From Cupriavidus taiwanensis (GTDB lineage: Bacteria > Pseudomonadota > Gammaproteobacteria > Burkholderiales > Burkholderiaceae), in contig NZ_LT977070.1 in assembly GCF_900250075.1 (NCBI RefSeq), positions 1,619,634-1,683,633 of the forward strand: 64,000 nucleotides of DNA. The letters are read 5' to 3'. How positions within the stretch are numbered: the stretch's first letter is position 1; each line of letters starts with the position of its first letter. The position numbers and the translations under genes were made by a program. The notes below the pieces were generated by a model, which saw only the letters and a program-made list of their open reading frames with translations, did no database searches and was not told where the DNA came from. Shown here in pieces: positions 1 to 8,960 of this stretch.

Positions 1-20
1 ACCAACTGAGCTAACGCCCC
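1..20 (-). tRNA. tRNA 5' end (partial), probably tRNA-Lys
   Basis: The first 20 bases are the complement of a tRNA 5' end, with acceptor strand GGGGCGT followed by AGCTCAGTTGGT. They are identical to the first 20 nt of the complete tRNA-Lys(CUU) at 2734-2809. The anticodon lies outside the window, so the isoacceptor is inferred from this identity. Similarity to the second copy continues upstream to about base 44, with few mismatches, so the two loci look like a duplication. Confidence 0.75.
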
Positions 21-33
21 AACGAAGAAAAAG

Positions 34-62
34 ATTGTAGCAAGGTATCGGATGCGGCGCAA
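34..62 (-). promoter_or_regulatory. Promoter of the partial tRNA at the left edge
   Basis: Read on the minus strand there is TTGCGC (57-62), a 17-nt spacer, and TACAAT (34-39). The tRNA begins 14 nt downstream of the -10 box, which suits a very short leader. Confidence 0.55.
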
Positions 63-161
63 TAGCCTTTACGGGATTTTTTGCGAAGCCTGACCGCTAC
101 AATGCCAGGCCGCCGTCATGCGCCTCCGCGCCGGCACCGCATCCACCTGTTTGCCAGATCC

Positions 162-1070
162 ATGCACGCCAGAGTCCTACGCTATCTCGACGAGGTCGTT
201 CGCCGCGGTTCCATCCGCAAGGCGGCCGAGCACCTGCATGTGGCGCCGACCGCGGTCAACCGGCAGATCCTGGATCTGGAGGCCGAACTGGGCGCGCCGT
301 TGTTCGAGCGCATCAACAAGCGCCTGCGGCTGACGCCGCTGGGCGAGATGGTGCTGGCCCACGTCCGCCAGACGCTGCGCGAGCACGACGCGCTGCGCGA
401 GCGCATCGAGGAGTTCAAGGGCGCGCGCCGGGGCGAGGTCACGCTGGCGGTGACGGCAGGCCTGGCGGGCTCGCTGATGCCGTCGCTGGTGCATGACTTC
501 CGCCAGCGCTATCCGGGCATCGTGGTGCGCGTCAATGACCTGCCGGTGGCTGATATCGTGGCGGCGGTGGAGCAGGGCGATGCCGACCTGGGCCTGGGCT
601 ATGACCTGCCGGAACTGCCGGCCTTTCGTGCGCTGGCCAGCAGCGACTGGCAGATCGGTGCGGTGGTGCCGCCCGGCCATGCGCTGGCGGCGCGGCCATC
701 GGTGCTGCTAAGCGAATGTGTCGGCTATCCGCTGATCCTGCCGGCGCCGTCGTTGTCGATCCGCGCCATCCTCGATGCGGCCTTTGCGCGCAATGCAATC
801 GAAGTGTCGCCGGTGGCGGAGTCGACCTCGACCGTGCTGATCCGCCAGCTGGTGCTGCTGGGGACCGGCATTGCCCTGCTGAACCCGCTCGACGTGATGG
901 AGGAGCGCGCGCGCCAGGCGCTGGTGTACGTGCCCTTGCGCGACCGCCACCTGCAGGGCCAGACGCTGACACTGGTGGCGCGCGCCGGCGGCCCACTCAA
1001 CGCCGCGGCGGCGCTGATGGCCGAGCGCATCGGCGACGCGCTGGCGACGCTGTTCGCGCAGGCCCGCTGA
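162..1070 (+). CDS. LysR-family transcriptional regulator
   Basis: A 302-residue protein of normal LysR length. Residues 1-60 form the winged helix-turn-helix (RRGSIRKAAEHLHVAPTAVN, with the usual E-x-x-L/LFERINKRL segment after it). Residues from about 90 form the periplasmic-binding-like effector domain. An upstream TTG (81) and an ATG (102) are in frame, but the ATG at 162 puts the HTH at the expected distance from the N terminus. It lies in the same direction as, and 140 bp before, the amidohydrolase gene. Most LysR regulators are divergent from their target, so control of that gene is plausible but not shown. The effector is unknown. Family assignment is secure and the target is inferred. 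Confidence 0.88.
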   Translation: MHARVLRYLDEVVRRGSIRKAAEHLHVAPTAVNRQILDLEAELGAPLFERINKRLRLTPLGEMVLAHVRQTLREHDALRERIEEFKGARRGEVTLAVTAGLAGSLMPSLVHDFRQRYPGIVVRVNDLPVADIVAAVEQGDADLGLGYDLPELPAFRALASSDWQIGAVVPPGHALAARPSVLLSECVGYPLILPAPSLSIRAILDAAFARNAIEVSPVAESTSTVLIRQLVLLGTGIALLNPLDVMEERARQALVYVPLRDRHLQGQTLTLVARAGGPLNAAAALMAERIGDALATLFAQAR

Positions 1071-1210
1071 GCCGGGCTTCTGGCGGATGTACACTTTTTG
1101 TGGACAGGCTGCTCGGAATTCTGTGCTTGGGAAGAGGCAACGCGCCGCCGTAGACTGGCGGCGATCGTATCTGCCCTCAATCCCATCCGCTTCACAGAAG
1201 GAGTTCCGCC

Positions 1211-2599
1211 ATGACCCTGATCGCCCTCAATGCCGACGTCCTGGTGACCATGGACGCGCAGCGCCGCGAGATCCGCGACGGTGCGCTGGTCGCCGAAGGC
1301 CCCGCGGTGCAATGGGTCGGCCCGACCGCTGAGCTGCCGCCGCAATACCGGCGCATGGTCGACGACGGCAGCGCGCAGGTGCTGGATATGCGCGGCCGCG
1401 TGGTCACGCCCGGGCTGGTCAACACGCACCACCACATGTACCAGAGCCTGACGCGCGCGGTGCCGGCGGCGCAGGATGCCGAGCTGTTCTCGTGGCTGAC
1501 CAACCTGTACATGCTGTGGTCGCACCTGACGCCGGAAATGATCGCGGTGTCGACCAAGACTGCGATGGCCGAGCTGATGCTGTCGGGCTGCACCACCACC
1601 AGCGACCACCTTTATCTGTTTCCCAATGGCTCGCGCCTGGACGACTCGATCGCCGCGGCGCAGGAGATGGGCATGCGCTTCCATGCCGCGCGCGGCTCGA
1701 TGAGCGTGGGCCGCAGCAAGGGCGGCCTGCCGCCGGACGTGGTGGTGGAAGAGGAGGCCGCCATCTTGCGCGACAGCCAGCGGCTGGTGGAGCAGTACCA
1801 CGACAGCGCGCGCCACGCGATGCTGCGCGTGGTGCTGGCACCGTGCTCGCCGTTCTCGGTATCGCGCGACCTGATGCGGGAATCGGCGGTGATGGCGCGC
1901 CACTACGGCGTGTCGCTGCATACGCACCTGGCCGAGAACGACAACGACATTGCCTATTCGCGCAAGAAATTCGGCCTGACGCCGGCGCAGTATGCCGAGG
2001 ACCTGGGCTGGGTCGGCCACGATGTCTGGCACGCGCACTGCGTCAAGCTGGACGACGAGGGCATCGCGCTGTTCGCCCGCACCGGCACTGGGGTGGCGCA
2101 TTGCCCGTGCTCGAACATGCGGCTGGCGTCGGGCATTGCGCCGGTGCGTGCCATGCGCGATGCGGGCGTGCCGGTGGGGCTGGGCGTGGACGGCAGCGCG
2201 TCGAACGACGGCGCGCATATGCTTGGCGAGGCGCGCCAGGCGATGCTGCTGCAGCGGGTCGGCTACGGTCCGGCCGCGATGAGCGCGCGCGAGGCGCTGG
2301 AAATCGCCACGCTGGGTGGCGCGCGCGTGCTCAACCGCGACGATATCGGCGCGCTGGCGCCGGGCATGTCGGCGGACTTCGTCGCCTTCGACCTGGCGTC
2401 GGTCGGGTTTGCCGGCGCCGGCCATGACCCGGTGGCGGCGCTGGTGTTCTGCACGCCGGCCAATGTCGCGGCCAGTGTGATCAATGGCAGGGAAGTAGTG
2501 CGCGACGGCGAGCTGCTGACGGCCGACCTGCCCGCGGTGCTGCTGCGCCATCGCGCGCTGGCGCGCACGCTGTTCGAGCGGGCCAGCGTTGGCGCGTGA
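1211..2599 (+). CDS. Amidohydrolase, probable 8-oxoguanine deaminase (AtzB/TrzA superfamily)
   Basis: A 462-residue cyclic-amidine hydrolase of the amidohydrolase superfamily. Visible metal-site motifs are NTHHHMYQ at 71-78, HTHLAEN at 237-243, the HAH pair near 274-276 and the GVDGSASND loop with Asp327. The long match to the subgroup annotated as hydroxydechloroatrazine ethylaminohydrolase, whose characterised pseudomonad members deaminate 8-oxoguanine to urate, suggests purine-base deamination in the cytosol. Isocytosine or another triazine-like substrate cannot be excluded. The start ATG has AAGGAG about 6 nt upstream. It is flanked by a LysR regulator on the left and a strong terminator on the right, so it is probably monocistronic or co-transcribed with the regulator. 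Confidence 0.82.
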   Translation: MTLIALNADVLVTMDAQRREIRDGALVAEGPAVQWVGPTAELPPQYRRMVDDGSAQVLDMRGRVVTPGLVNTHHHMYQSLTRAVPAAQDAELFSWLTNLYMLWSHLTPEMIAVSTKTAMAELMLSGCTTTSDHLYLFPNGSRLDDSIAAAQEMGMRFHAARGSMSVGRSKGGLPPDVVVEEEAAILRDSQRLVEQYHDSARHAMLRVVLAPCSPFSVSRDLMRESAVMARHYGVSLHTHLAENDNDIAYSRKKFGLTPAQYAEDLGWVGHDVWHAHCVKLDDEGIALFARTGTGVAHCPCSNMRLASGIAPVRAMRDAGVPVGLGVDGSASNDGAHMLGEARQAMLLQRVGYGPAAMSAREALEIATLGGARVLNRDDIGALAPGMSADFVAFDLASVGFAGAGHDPVAALVFCTPANVAASVINGREVVRDGELLTADLPAVLLRHRALARTLFERASVGA

Positions 2600-2691
2600 C
2601 ACAGTGCCGTTGCGGCGGGGGCGGTGGCCTCTGCCGCAACGGATCGGTGCGGTCCGGGCCGCCCAGGGCAAAAGGCCGTTGCCAAAAGCAA

Positions 2692-2726
2692 AAGGCCGGA
2701 AGCATTGCTGCTTCCGGCCTTTTTTG
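2692..2726. terminator. Bidirectional rho-independent terminator
   Basis: A perfect 13-bp stem (2692-2704 with 2709-2721) closes a TTGC loop. A T-run follows on the plus strand and an A-run precedes it, giving Ts on the minus strand. It can end both the deaminase transcript (+) and the tRNA-Lys transcript (-). Confidence 0.85.
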
Positions 2727-2733
2727 TATTCGC

Positions 2734-2809
2734 TGGTGGGGCGTGAGTGACTCGAACACTCGACCTACGGATTAAGAGTCCGCTGCTCTACCAACTGAGC
2801 TAACGCCCC
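2734..2809 (-). tRNA. tRNA-Lys (CUU)
   Basis: A 76-nt cloverleaf with encoded CCA (2734-2736 on the plus strand). Acceptor stem GGGGCGT/ACGCCCC, anticodon stem CGGA/TCCG, and loop CTCTTAA giving anticodon CTT. The T-arm carries GTTCGAGTC. Its 5' end and flank repeat at bases 1-44. Confidence 0.95.
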
Positions 2810-2822
2810 AACGAAGAACGAG

Positions 2823-2850
2823 ATTCTAGCATGATTTCCGGCGCTGTCAA
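2823..2850 (-). promoter_or_regulatory. tRNA-Lys promoter
   Basis: On the minus strand there is a consensus -35 TTGACA (2845-2850), a 16-nt spacer, and TAGAAT (2823-2828). This lies 13 nt before the tRNA 5' end and matches the placement at the left-edge copy. Confidence 0.7.
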
Positions 2851-3036
2851 TTGCCTGACGCAATTGCCATGGCAAGCTACGCGCACGCGCCCTGCGTGCG
2901 AAGGGGGTGTGCGACGGAACCGAACGGCGGTCGCGGTGGTCTTCCGAATGAACCCTATCGCATGGGGTTCTACCCATACGATTTTGCCGGAGCCATGTTA
3001 GGATGTTTCTCCACTTGCATATGGAGGGCTGCACCG

Positions 3037-3300
3037 ATGGATATCAAATTCCAAGAGCAAGAGCGCTACGACATCAATAACGAAGGCTTGTTGTTCCAGG
3101 CACTTGTCAATGGCGAGAAGGTGACTTGCGTGGTGACACGCGAAGCACTGTGGGAAGGTTTCAGCGCCGACCAGGTGCTGTCACTTGAAGAAGCATTCCG
3201 CGCCGGCCGCGAAACCATCGAACGCGCCGCCGTGGTGCTGATCGAGCAGGGTGCGCCGCAGCCTATCGTCGTCAAGCGCGCCCACGTGGCGCCGATCTGA
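3037..3300 (+). CDS. DUF1488 family protein
   Basis: An 87-residue acidic cytosolic protein. The family signature is visible: an aromatic/YD N-terminal strand (RYDINNEG), a central CVVTREAL segment, and the helix AFRAGRETIERAAV followed by a short C-terminal strand. The start at 3037 is preceded by GGAGGG. The longer in-frame extension back to 2851 crosses the tRNA promoter region and has no ribosome site, so it was rejected. Function is unknown for the family. The neighbours, a tRNA and a SulP transporter on the other strand, give no clue. Confidence 0.8.
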   Translation: MDIKFQEQERYDINNEGLLFQALVNGEKVTCVVTREALWEGFSADQVLSLEEAFRAGRETIERAAVVLIEQGAPQPIVVKRAHVAPI

Positions 3301-3479
3301 TGCAGATGGATGCCCCGGCCCGCCCCAGGCAAGCCGCGGGCGCCCATCTTGCATCAGGGTTCAGAGCATAGGCCGTCCGGCCTTGCTTGCCAGCCGGCAC
3401 CGCCGGCGCAGGCAATCCCCAGTTTCTTCCGTTTTTTTCCGCCGTGACGTGGCGAAGCGCGCCTGTGCGGGCGCTGCGC

Positions 3480-5273
3480 TCATGGCTGCGCGGACGCGGC
3501 CGTCGCTGCGGTGGCGCCAGGCCGCGACGCGCATTCCTCGAAGATGCGCACGGTGCAGCGGGCGCAGACTTCCGGCGACAGTTGTCCGATGATGGTGTGC
3601 AGCGCCTGCCGCTTGGTCGGGAACACATGGTCGGCGCCGAGCTTGTCGGTAAAGCCGGTCTGCGCCCAGGTCTGCAGCACCTGCGTGCGCGGCCGGTGGA
3701 AGTACAGGTCGCCGCCGAGCGCGCGCCGCTCGCTCAGCTCGTATTCCCACATTTCCGCCCCGGCGAGGTCGATGAAATTCATGCTCTTGGTCATCGCCAG
3801 CAGGTGGGTCTGGCCGGGATTGACGGTGCGCAGCCAGTGCAGGCGGTCGGTCACGTATTGCACCGCGCCGAAGTAGATCGCACCCTCCATGCGCAGCAGC
3901 TTGAGCTGCGGACATTCCGGCTGCGGACGGCGCAGCTCGTCCAGCGGCGTGAAGCGCCGGCCGGGATCGTCGGCATCCGGCACCAGGCTGCGCACCGCGG
4001 GCCGCGAGGTGCGGTACAGGTAAGCCACCAGCGACAGCACGGTGCCGAGCAGCACCGCCATTTCCAGCCGGATCACCAGCGTGGCGGCAAAGGTGCCGAT
4101 GGCGATCGCGAACTCGGTGCGGCTGAGCGTGAAGATGCGGCGCAGCCGCGCGATGTCGAGCAGGCCCCACGCCACCAGCAGCAGCATCGCCGCGATCGCC
4201 GCCATCGGGATCTGCGCCAGCAGCGGCGCGCTGACCGCGACCAGCGCCACCAGCCACAGCGCCGAGAACACGCTCGCCAGCGGCGTGCGCGCGCCGGCCT
4301 CGAAGTTGGGCACCGAGCGGTTGAGCGAGCCGCACGAGATATAGCCGGAGAAGAAGCCACCCGCGATATTCGACAGGCCCTGGCCGATGAACTCGCGGTT
4401 GGCATCGATATGCTGGCCCGAGCGCAACGCCACCGCCTTGGCGATCGAGATCGACTGGCCCAGCGCGACGATGGTCAGCGCCGCGGCGATGCCCAGCAGG
4501 TCGGGCAGCTTGCGCCAGTCGACGTCAGGCACCTCGAAGTGCGGCAGTGCCGACGGAATCGGCCCCACGACGTTGACGTGGTGGCCGCCAGCCTGGTTCA
4601 GCCACAGCGCCACGCCATAGCCGGCCAGCAGGCCCAGCAGCATGAACGGCAGGCGCCGCCAGAGCCGCTTGCACAGCAGCGTCACCGCCAGCGTGACGGC
4701 GCCGACCATGGCCGCGTCCCAGTTGATGGTGCCGGCATGCTCGAACAGGTGGCGCAACACGCCGAAGGCGCTGGTGCCGGTCGGCACCGACAGGCCGAAC
4801 AGGTCCTTCAGCGCGTACAGCCCTATCAGCGTCGCCGCGCCGCAGGTAAAGCCGAGCAGCACCGACGGCGAAATGAAGTTGGCGAGCGAGCCCAGCCGCA
4901 GCGTGCCCACCGCAAGCTGCATCACGCCGACCACGATGGTCACCGCCAGCGCCAGGCCGATATAGGCCGGGCTGCCCGCGAACGCGAGCGGGCTCAGCAT
5001 CGCGAACAGCGCCAGCGAGTTGGCGTTGGTCGGCCCCGACATGACGTGCCAGCTGGAACCGAACAGCGCCGCCACGATGCACGGCACCACCGCGCTGTAG
5101 ATGCCGTACTGCGGCGGCAGGCCGGCGAGCGTGGCGAACGCCACCCCCTGCGGCAACACCAGCACGGCGCCGAGCAGTCCCGCCACCAGGTCGGCGCGCA
5201 GCGTGGTCGGGTCGACGCGCTGGCTCCAGGGGAACAGGCGTGGCAGCAGGGGTGCGGTGATGGGCGCGGGCAT
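3480..5273 (-). CDS. SulP-family anion transporter with STAS domain
   Basis: A 597-residue inner-membrane protein. The N-terminal 400 or so residues hold the multi-helix SulP core, including LVAGLLGAVLVLPQGVAFA and the PPQYGIYSA segment. The cytosolic C-terminal third is STAS-like (MEGAIYFGAVQYV, MTKSMNFIDLAG). SulP proteins carry sulfate, bicarbonate or dicarboxylates, and the substrate cannot be read from sequence. I chose the ATG at 5273. The longer frame (start 5348) would overlap the upstream MarR gene. The MarR gene ends 19 bp upstream in the same direction, so the two probably form a regulator-transporter operon. The C terminus is unusually Ala-rich. Confidence 0.88.
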   Translation of the reverse strand: MPAPITAPLLPRLFPWSQRVDPTTLRADLVAGLLGAVLVLPQGVAFATLAGLPPQYGIYSAVVPCIVAALFGSSWHVMSGPTNANSLALFAMLSPLAFAGSPAYIGLALAVTIVVGVMQLAVGTLRLGSLANFISPSVLLGFTCGAATLIGLYALKDLFGLSVPTGTSAFGVLRHLFEHAGTINWDAAMVGAVTLAVTLLCKRLWRRLPFMLLGLLAGYGVALWLNQAGGHHVNVVGPIPSALPHFEVPDVDWRKLPDLLGIAAALTIVALGQSISIAKAVALRSGQHIDANREFIGQGLSNIAGGFFSGYISCGSLNRSVPNFEAGARTPLASVFSALWLVALVAVSAPLLAQIPMAAIAAMLLLVAWGLLDIARLRRIFTLSRTEFAIAIGTFAATLVIRLEMAVLLGTVLSLVAYLYRTSRPAVRSLVPDADDPGRRFTPLDELRRPQPECPQLKLLRMEGAIYFGAVQYVTDRLHWLRTVNPGQTHLLAMTKSMNFIDLAGAEMWEYELSERRALGGDLYFHRPRTQVLQTWAQTGFTDKLGADHVFPTKRQALHTIIGQLSPEVCARCTVRIFEECASRPGATAATAASAQP

Positions 5274-5292
5274 CGGCGGAAAACGGCGCTGG

Positions 5293-5811
5293 CTAGCCGG
5301 CTTCGCCACCGCGTCCGGAGGGCGGCAAGGCGGCTGGGGCTGGCGCACTGGATTGAGGTGTGGCCGGCTGCGGGCCCAGGCTCGCCAGCATGGCGTCGAG
5401 CGCGCGATAGACCTCGGCCAGGCGCTCGGCGCCCAGCTGCTGTGCGAGCTGCTGGTAGCGGGCGTCGATCAGTGGTTCCATCTGCGCGATGACGTCGCGC
5501 GCGGCATTGGTCAGGTTGACCAGCTGGCGGCGCTGGTCGGTGGCCGAGCGCGTGCGTGCCACCAGCCCGGCGTCTTCCATGCCCGCCAGCATGCGGGTCA
5601 GGCTGGGGCTCAGGATCAGGCAGGCCTCGGCGAGCTGGTTGGGCTCCATCGGCCCGCGCTCGTTGAGCGTGCGCAGCACGCGCCATTGCTGCTCGGTCAC
5701 GCCGAATTGCCGCAGGACCGGCCGGAAGCCGGCCAGCAACGCTTCGCGCGCTTGCAGCAGCAGGTGGGGGAGATTGCGATGGCGAAACATGGCCTGGCTG
5801 GGAGGGCTCAT
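5293..5811 (-). CDS. MarR-family regulator, HpaR-like
   Basis: A 172-residue winged-helix regulator. The segment from FRHRNLPHLLLQAREAL through QQWRVLRTL and the wing with DQRRQLVNLT matches the homoprotocatechuate-regulator (HpaR) branch of MarR. The last 25 or so residues are a low-complexity Pro/Ala/Gly tail not needed for the fold. It sits directly upstream of, and in line with, the SulP gene, so it may respond to an aromatic or organic acid and repress its own operon. No hpa catabolic genes are present in the window, so the effector is open. Confidence 0.83.
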   Translation of the reverse strand: MSPPSQAMFRHRNLPHLLLQAREALLAGFRPVLRQFGVTEQQWRVLRTLNERGPMEPNQLAEACLILSPSLTRMLAGMEDAGLVARTRSATDQRRQLVNLTNAARDVIAQMEPLIDARYQQLAQQLGAERLAEVYRALDAMLASLGPQPATPQSSAPAPAALPPSGRGGEAG

Positions 5812-5920
5812 GCCCGCAGTGTAGCGGGCACGGCCGGGCGCGGCGAGCGGGGCTTGCCCGGGCTTGCCTGAACCGGCGCCATGCCCCAGCGCGGCCGGCA
5901 GGCGCGCACGCCGCGCAGGG

Positions 5921-6751
5921 TCAGCCGCAATGCAGCGTCGCCACCACCGGGGTGTGGTCGGATGGCTGCTCCCAGGTGCGCGGCACCCGGTCGATCACGC
6001 ACGCGCTGCACTGCTCGGTCAGCGCCGGCGACAGCAGGATATGGTCGATGCGCAGGCCGGCATTGCGCCGGAACGCCAGCATGCGGTAGTCCCACCACGA
6101 GAAGGCCTTCTCCGGCTGCTCGAACTTGCGGAACGCATCGGCCAGGCCGAGTTCGAGCAGCGCGGCAAAGGCGGCGCGCTCGGGCGGCGAGACCAGGTTC
6201 TGGCCTTCCCACTTGGCCGGGTCGTGCACGTCGCGGTCTTCCGGCGCGATATTGAAGTCGCCCAGCAGCGCCAGCCGCGGGTGGCGCGTCATTTCCTCGC
6301 GCAGCCACGCGGTCATCGCTTCGAGCCATTGCAGCTTGTAGGCGAACTTGTCCGAATCGGGCGACTGCCCGTTGGGGAAATAGGCGCAGACCAGGCGCAG
6401 GTCGCCATACGTCGCGGCGATCACGCGCTGCTGCGCGTCCTCGAAGCCGGGGATGTTGCGCACCACGTCGACGGGGCCGGGCATGCTTGCGTCGCGCGCC
6501 AGGATGGCGACGCCGTTGTACGTTTTCTGGCCGGTGTAGACGCTGTGGAAGCCGGCGTTTTCCAGTTCGGCCAGCGGGTACTTGTCGTCGGGCAGCTTCA
6601 GTTCCTGCAGGCACAGCGCGTCGATCGGCGCGCCGGCCTGGTCCTGCTCGGCCAGCCACTGCAGCACCTGCGGCAGGCGCACCTTCAGCGAATTGACGTT
6701 CCAGCTGGCAATGCGCAGCGGGCCCTGGCCCGGCAGTCCCAGCGCGCTCAT
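5921..6751 (-). CDS. xth: Exodeoxyribonuclease III (AP endonuclease family)
   Basis: A 276-residue Mg-dependent exonuclease/AP endonuclease for base-excision repair. Motifs in order: SWNVNSL (16-22), LQELK with Glu50, GDFNIAPEDRDVHDP in the middle, RIDHILLS, and the catalytic SDH near 264-266. The length is usual for bacterial ExoIII. Its ATG overlaps the TGA of the upstream oligopeptidase gene in an ATGA arrangement (6748-6751), so translation is probably coupled. A longer frame starting at 6961 is just antisense-free run-on inside the peptidase gene and was rejected. Confidence 0.93.
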   Translation of the reverse strand: MSALGLPGQGPLRIASWNVNSLKVRLPQVLQWLAEQDQAGAPIDALCLQELKLPDDKYPLAELENAGFHSVYTGQKTYNGVAILARDASMPGPVDVVRNIPGFEDAQQRVIAATYGDLRLVCAYFPNGQSPDSDKFAYKLQWLEAMTAWLREEMTRHPRLALLGDFNIAPEDRDVHDPAKWEGQNLVSPPERAAFAALLELGLADAFRKFEQPEKAFSWWDYRMLAFRRNAGLRIDHILLSPALTEQCSACVIDRVPRTWEQPSDHTPVVATLHCG

Positions 6752-8832
6752 GCGGCCATCCCGCCGTGGCGCAGCAGCGCGTCGATCTGCGGCGCGCGGC
6801 CGCGGAACGCCACGAACGAGTCCATCGCCGGGCGGCTGCCGCCCACCGACAGGATCTCGCGCTGGTAGCGCGCGCCGGTTTCGCTGTCGAGGACCGTGCC
6901 CGACAGCTGCGCGGCCTCTTCGAACGCCGCGTAGACGTCGGCCGACAGCACCTCGGCCCACTTGTAGCTGTAATAGCCCGCCGCATAGCCGCCGGCGAAG
7001 ATATGGCTGAAGGTGTTAGGCCAGCGCGACAGCGGATGCTGCGGCACCACGTGCACGCGGTCGTTGATCTGGCGCGACAGCTCCAGCACCGAGGTGGCGC
7101 CGGCCGGGTCGAAGTCGGTATGCAGGTGCATGTCGAACGACGAGAACACGATCTGGCGCAGCGTCATCATGCCGTTCTGGAAGTTCTTGGCCGCCAGCAT
7201 GCGGTCGAACAGCGCGCGCGGCAGCGGCTCGCCGGTGTCGACATGCTGCGTCATGCCGGTCAGCACTTCGTACTCCCAGCAGAAGTTCTCCATGAACTGC
7301 GACGGCAGTTCCACCGCGTCCCACTCCACGCCGTTGATGCCCGACACGCCGAGTTCGCCCACCTGCGTCAGCATGTGGTGCAGGCCGTGGCCGAACTCGT
7401 GGAACAGGGTGATGACCTCATCGTGCGTGAACAGCGCGGGCTTGTCGCCGACCGGCGCCGAGAAGTTGCAGGTCAGGTAGGCCACGGGGGTCTGCACGCC
7501 GCCATGCTCGAGCACCTTGCGCCCGCGGGCGTCGTCCATCCACGCGCCGCCGCGCTTGCCTTCGCGCGCGTACAGGTCGATGTAGAACTGGGCCAGCAGC
7601 GTGCCATCGGGGGTGCTGACGCGGAAGAAGCGCGCGTCGGGGTGCCAGGTCTGCGCCTGCTCGGGCTGGATGCTCACCGAGAACAGCTTCTGCACCACGC
7701 CGAACAGGCCCTCCAGCACCTTGGCTTCCGGGAAATACTGCTTGACCTCGTGTTCGGAGAACGCATAGCGCTGCTGGCGCAGCTTCTCCGAGGCATAGGC
7801 CACGTCCCATGGCGCCAGTTCCGGCAGGCCCAGCTCGGCCGCGGCGAAGGCCTTCAGCTCGGCCCAGTCCTGCTCGGCGTAGGGGCGCGCCTTGACCGCC
7901 AGTTCGTCGAGGAACTTGAGCACCTCGGCCGGCGACTCGGCCATCTTCGGCACCAGCGAGACTTCGCCATAGCACTGGTAGCCGAGCATCTGCGCCTCTT
8001 CGCGGCGCAGGGCCAGCTGCTCGCGCATATTGGCGGTGTTGTCCCAGTCGGGCTGGCCCTGGCCGTGCTGCGGCCCAAGCTCGGATGCGCGCGTGACGTT
8101 GGCCTCGTACAGGGTCTGGCGCAGCGCGCGGTCGTCCGCGTACTGCAGCACGGGGAAGTAGGAGGGGAAGTGCAGCGTGAACTTCCAGCCGGCCTTGCCA
8201 TCCTTTTCCGCGGCGTGGCGGGCGGCTTCACGGGCATCGTCGGGCAGGCCGGACAGGCGCGCCTCGTCCTCGATGACCAGCGCGTAGGCGTTGGTGGCGT
8301 CGAGCACGTGGTCGGAGAAGGCCTTGGACAGCTGGGCCTGCTGCTCCTGGATCTCGGCAAAGCGCGGCTTCTTGTCCTCGGGCAGTTCGGCGCCGCCGAG
8401 GCGGAAGCCGCGCAGCTCGTTCTCGATCAGCTGGTGGCGCGCCGCGCTCATGCCGGCGAACTCGGGGCTGGCCGCCAGCGCCTTGTATTTCTCATACAGC
8501 GCCAGGCTCTGGCCCAGCGACGACCAGAACTCGGTCATGCGCGGCAGGTTCTCGGCATGCGCCTGGCGCAGCTCGGGCGTATCGGCGACGGCGCTGAGGT
8601 GGCTGACCACGCCCCAGGCGCGGCCCAGCGGCTCGGTGGCGGCTTCCAGCGCCTGCACGGCGTTGGCCCAGTCGGCGGGCGTGGCGGGATCCTCGGCGCG
8701 GGCGACGGCCTGTTGCGCGCGTTCCAGCAGCACGTCGAGGGCGGGGCTGATGTGCTCCGGCCGGATCTCGGCAAAGCGGGGCAGGTCGGAAAAGTCCAGC
8801 AGCGGATTGGTAGCGTTGGCGGCGTGGTCCAT
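6748..8832 (-). CDS. prlC: Oligopeptidase A (M3 family metallopeptidase)
   Basis: A 694-residue cytosolic zinc peptidase that degrades short peptides, including cleaved signal peptides. The zinc motif HEFGH is at 478-482 with the downstream glutamate region (MENFCWEYEVL). The N-terminal helical lid and the C-terminal SYKWAEVLSADVYAAFEE block are typical of PrlC/OpdA. Length equals the family norm. The gene is followed with a 4-bp overlap by exonuclease III and preceded 128 bp upstream by folD on the same strand. Co-transcription of peptidase and repair nuclease is supported by the overlap. Any shared physiology is not obvious. Confidence 0.93.
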   Translation of the reverse strand: MDHAANATNPLLDFSDLPRFAEIRPEHISPALDVLLERAQQAVARAEDPATPADWANAVQALEAATEPLGRAWGVVSHLSAVADTPELRQAHAENLPRMTEFWSSLGQSLALYEKYKALAASPEFAGMSAARHQLIENELRGFRLGGAELPEDKKPRFAEIQEQQAQLSKAFSDHVLDATNAYALVIEDEARLSGLPDDAREAARHAAEKDGKAGWKFTLHFPSYFPVLQYADDRALRQTLYEANVTRASELGPQHGQGQPDWDNTANMREQLALRREEAQMLGYQCYGEVSLVPKMAESPAEVLKFLDELAVKARPYAEQDWAELKAFAAAELGLPELAPWDVAYASEKLRQQRYAFSEHEVKQYFPEAKVLEGLFGVVQKLFSVSIQPEQAQTWHPDARFFRVSTPDGTLLAQFYIDLYAREGKRGGAWMDDARGRKVLEHGGVQTPVAYLTCNFSAPVGDKPALFTHDEVITLFHEFGHGLHHMLTQVGELGVSGINGVEWDAVELPSQFMENFCWEYEVLTGMTQHVDTGEPLPRALFDRMLAAKNFQNGMMTLRQIVFSSFDMHLHTDFDPAGATSVLELSRQINDRVHVVPQHPLSRWPNTFSHIFAGGYAAGYYSYKWAEVLSADVYAAFEEAAQLSGTVLDSETGARYQREILSVGGSRPAMDSFVAFRGRAPQIDALLRHGGMAA

Positions 8833-8960
8833 GGCGTGGTCTCGGTTGGCTGCGCGGTTGGCTGGTCCTGGTCAGGCAATATTCCCGCAGATGGGGCCGG
8901 GGCGGTGGATTTTCCAGTGCCCCGGGTGGCGCATCGGGCGCCGGCGGCAAGCCCGGGAGG

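Noticed and set aside
81..161. Upstream TTG/ATG starts for the LysR gene
   Set aside because: They would add a 27-residue Arg-rich leader before the HTH. LysR proteins begin within a few residues of it.
725..2671. Long minus-strand open frame (648 codons) opposite the deaminase
   Set aside because: Its composition (Arg/His/Gln/Ala-rich, no domain) is that of an antisense shadow of a GC-rich gene, and it spans two genes and the gap between them.
1..2809. Genomic island with tRNA attachment sites
   Set aside because: Two tRNA-like ends bracket the segment, but there is no integrase, transposase or composition shift. Kept only as a duplication observation.
3387..5492. Plus-strand open frame (701 codons) opposite the SulP gene
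   Set aside because: Runs across the SulP gene and into MarR in antisense, with Arg/His/Gln-rich composition typical of shadows.
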